From the NCBI GenBank assembly GCA_030068075.1, contig CM057828.1, positions 109,722,699 through 109,786,698 on the forward strand: DNA of 64,000 nucleotides, read 5' to 3'. The position numbers and the translations under genes are program-made. The notes under the pieces are model-generated. The model saw only the letters and a list, made by a program, of their open reading frames with translations. It searched no databases and was not told where the DNA came from. Positions within the stretch are counted from its first letter, which is position 1. Each line of letters starts with the position of its first letter. Shown here one piece after another: positions 63,201-64,000 of this stretch. This DNA is from Paguma larvata (Eukaryota > Chordata > Mammalia > Carnivora > Viverridae).

Positions 63201-64000
63201 ATTCTTGACCTTTCCTATATAGAGTGAGGATTGTTTATCTGCCTTCACCACATTAGTTGTTAGGAACAGTTGAAATCATGGCTGCAAAAGCTGATTGCTA
63301 TCATTTATATCCTGTCTTATTTTGAAACTAATCTTGATTTTAGTGTCTCATAATCGTTTTCTCCAAATGATTAACTCTGCCCACTCCTGTGTTTTAAATA
63401 TGCACAAGAAATATTGATACCCTAAATCTTCTAATAGAAAATTTCAGTTTTGTAAAATCCTGTGGTAAGTATTTAAATATATATTAATATATATTTATAG
63501 ATTACAAATTGAATACTTGCTTAATACATTAACCATAATTAATGTAAATAACTGTAAAGTTCCCCCAAATTATTGAAATCTAGACTGAAAATCAGGCAAA
63601 AGTAAATCTCAGAATGCACTGCTGCTTTAAGCCTGATGTGCATGCGATGTTTGCCACTTATCTCTTAAATGTAACTAAGGAATTAGGGAAAGTCTTTAGA
63701 ATAAATTTAGAAAAGGAATAACTTTATTAAAAATTAACTTTATTTAGTCAATTATATCTCAGTATGAAACTCTATGTTCATTTAAATCAAGCATTGAGGA
63801 GAAGTATATTAATAAGAGTTTAACATGTACCTTATATTGTTGATTTTAGTAATTATAGTGTCATTATACAATATATATTCAATATATGCTCATAATTTTA
63901 GTGTCAATGAAATGTTAATACTCAGCTTCTACTGTGCTCTGGGATTGCATATGCTGAAGTATTCTGCTAAAAATGAATTACTGTAATTTTTTCAGTTTAT

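Larger units (their letters stand above)
61000..64000 (+). ncRNA. Region expected to hold the divergent lncRNA ZEB1-AS1
   Basis: In human, an antisense lncRNA (ZEB1-AS1) starts near the ZEB1 promoter and is transcribed away from it, which here means rightwards on the plus strand. Donor-like plus-strand sites exist inside the island (AG/GTAACA at 59722/59723 and 59852/59853, AG/GTAAGA at 60602/60603, AAAG/GTAAAG at 61222/61223). I cannot identify its exons by sequence, so this is a positional expectation and the limits are nominal. Confidence 0.35.
61660..64000. other. ZEB1 5' flank
   Basis: AT-rich sequence with two L2 ends. The stretch starting near 62658 (ACAGGCAGTCCTCGATTTC) may be a DNA-transposon terminus. 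No protein-coding gene is recognised. Confidence 0.45.

Noticed and set aside
1..64000. Search for CRISPR arrays, operons, phage or toxin systems
   Set aside because: The window is mammalian intron and promoter. No regularly spaced direct repeats with unique spacers and no prokaryotic gene structure occur.

Overview
This is 64 kb of vertebrate nuclear DNA from a carnivore, almost certainly a felid. The clearest marker is about 14 copies of a tRNA-derived Can-SINE of the cat type: a tRNA-like head, a CT-rich middle, an AATAAA-type A-rich tail and short target-site duplications on both strands. Carnivore-style L1 3' ends and old mammalian L2, MIR and LTR fragments accompany them. There are no bacterial-style genes, operons or CRISPR arrays.

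One protein-coding gene is recognisable: ZEB1 (TCF8/deltaEF1), a zinc-finger/homeodomain repressor that drives epithelial-mesenchymal transition. It lies on the minus strand. Coding exon 1 is at 60826-60883 and reads MADGPRCKRRKQANPRRNN, followed by the first base of the next codon and a GTGAGT donor. It sits in a CpG island of roughly 2.5 kb (about 59.18-61.66 kb). Everything to the left (1-60825) is inferred to be the proximal part of the very long ZEB1 intron 1; exon 2 is not in the window. About 2.2 kb into the intron, at 58593-58599, is a second candidate first exon: ATG-AAA-G followed by GTAAGT, in the same splice phase. I recall a ZEB1 isoform that begins Met-Lys and then joins exon 2, and this matches it. 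That isoform lacks the basic peptide that resembles a NuRD/RBBP4-recruitment motif.

Right of about 61.0 kb is the ZEB1 upstream region. In other mammals a divergent lncRNA (ZEB1-AS1) starts there. The plus strand carries donor-like sites, but I see no conserved sequence that proves the transcript. CAGGTA/CACCTG sites, which are ZEB-type E-boxes, recur through the island and fit reported ZEB1 autoregulation.

Layout: 1-5 kb mostly unclassified AT-rich intron; 5.0-6.1 kb an L1 3' end and a pair of terminal-inverted-repeat elements; 6-37 kb AT-rich intron with scattered L1, L2, MIR, SINE and LTR remnants; 37.8-54.3 kb a repeat-dense stretch (a long L2, a long minus-strand L1 carrying two SINEs, an L2 on the minus strand, two plus-strand L1s); 54.3-58.6 kb repeat-poor intron; 58.6-61.7 kb the promoter region; 61.7-64 kb upstream flank.

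The small open frames throughout the window are chance frames in repeats, intron or GC-rich DNA. I found no previously undescribed system. The most interesting signals are the alternative start exon and the E-box arrangement around the promoter.
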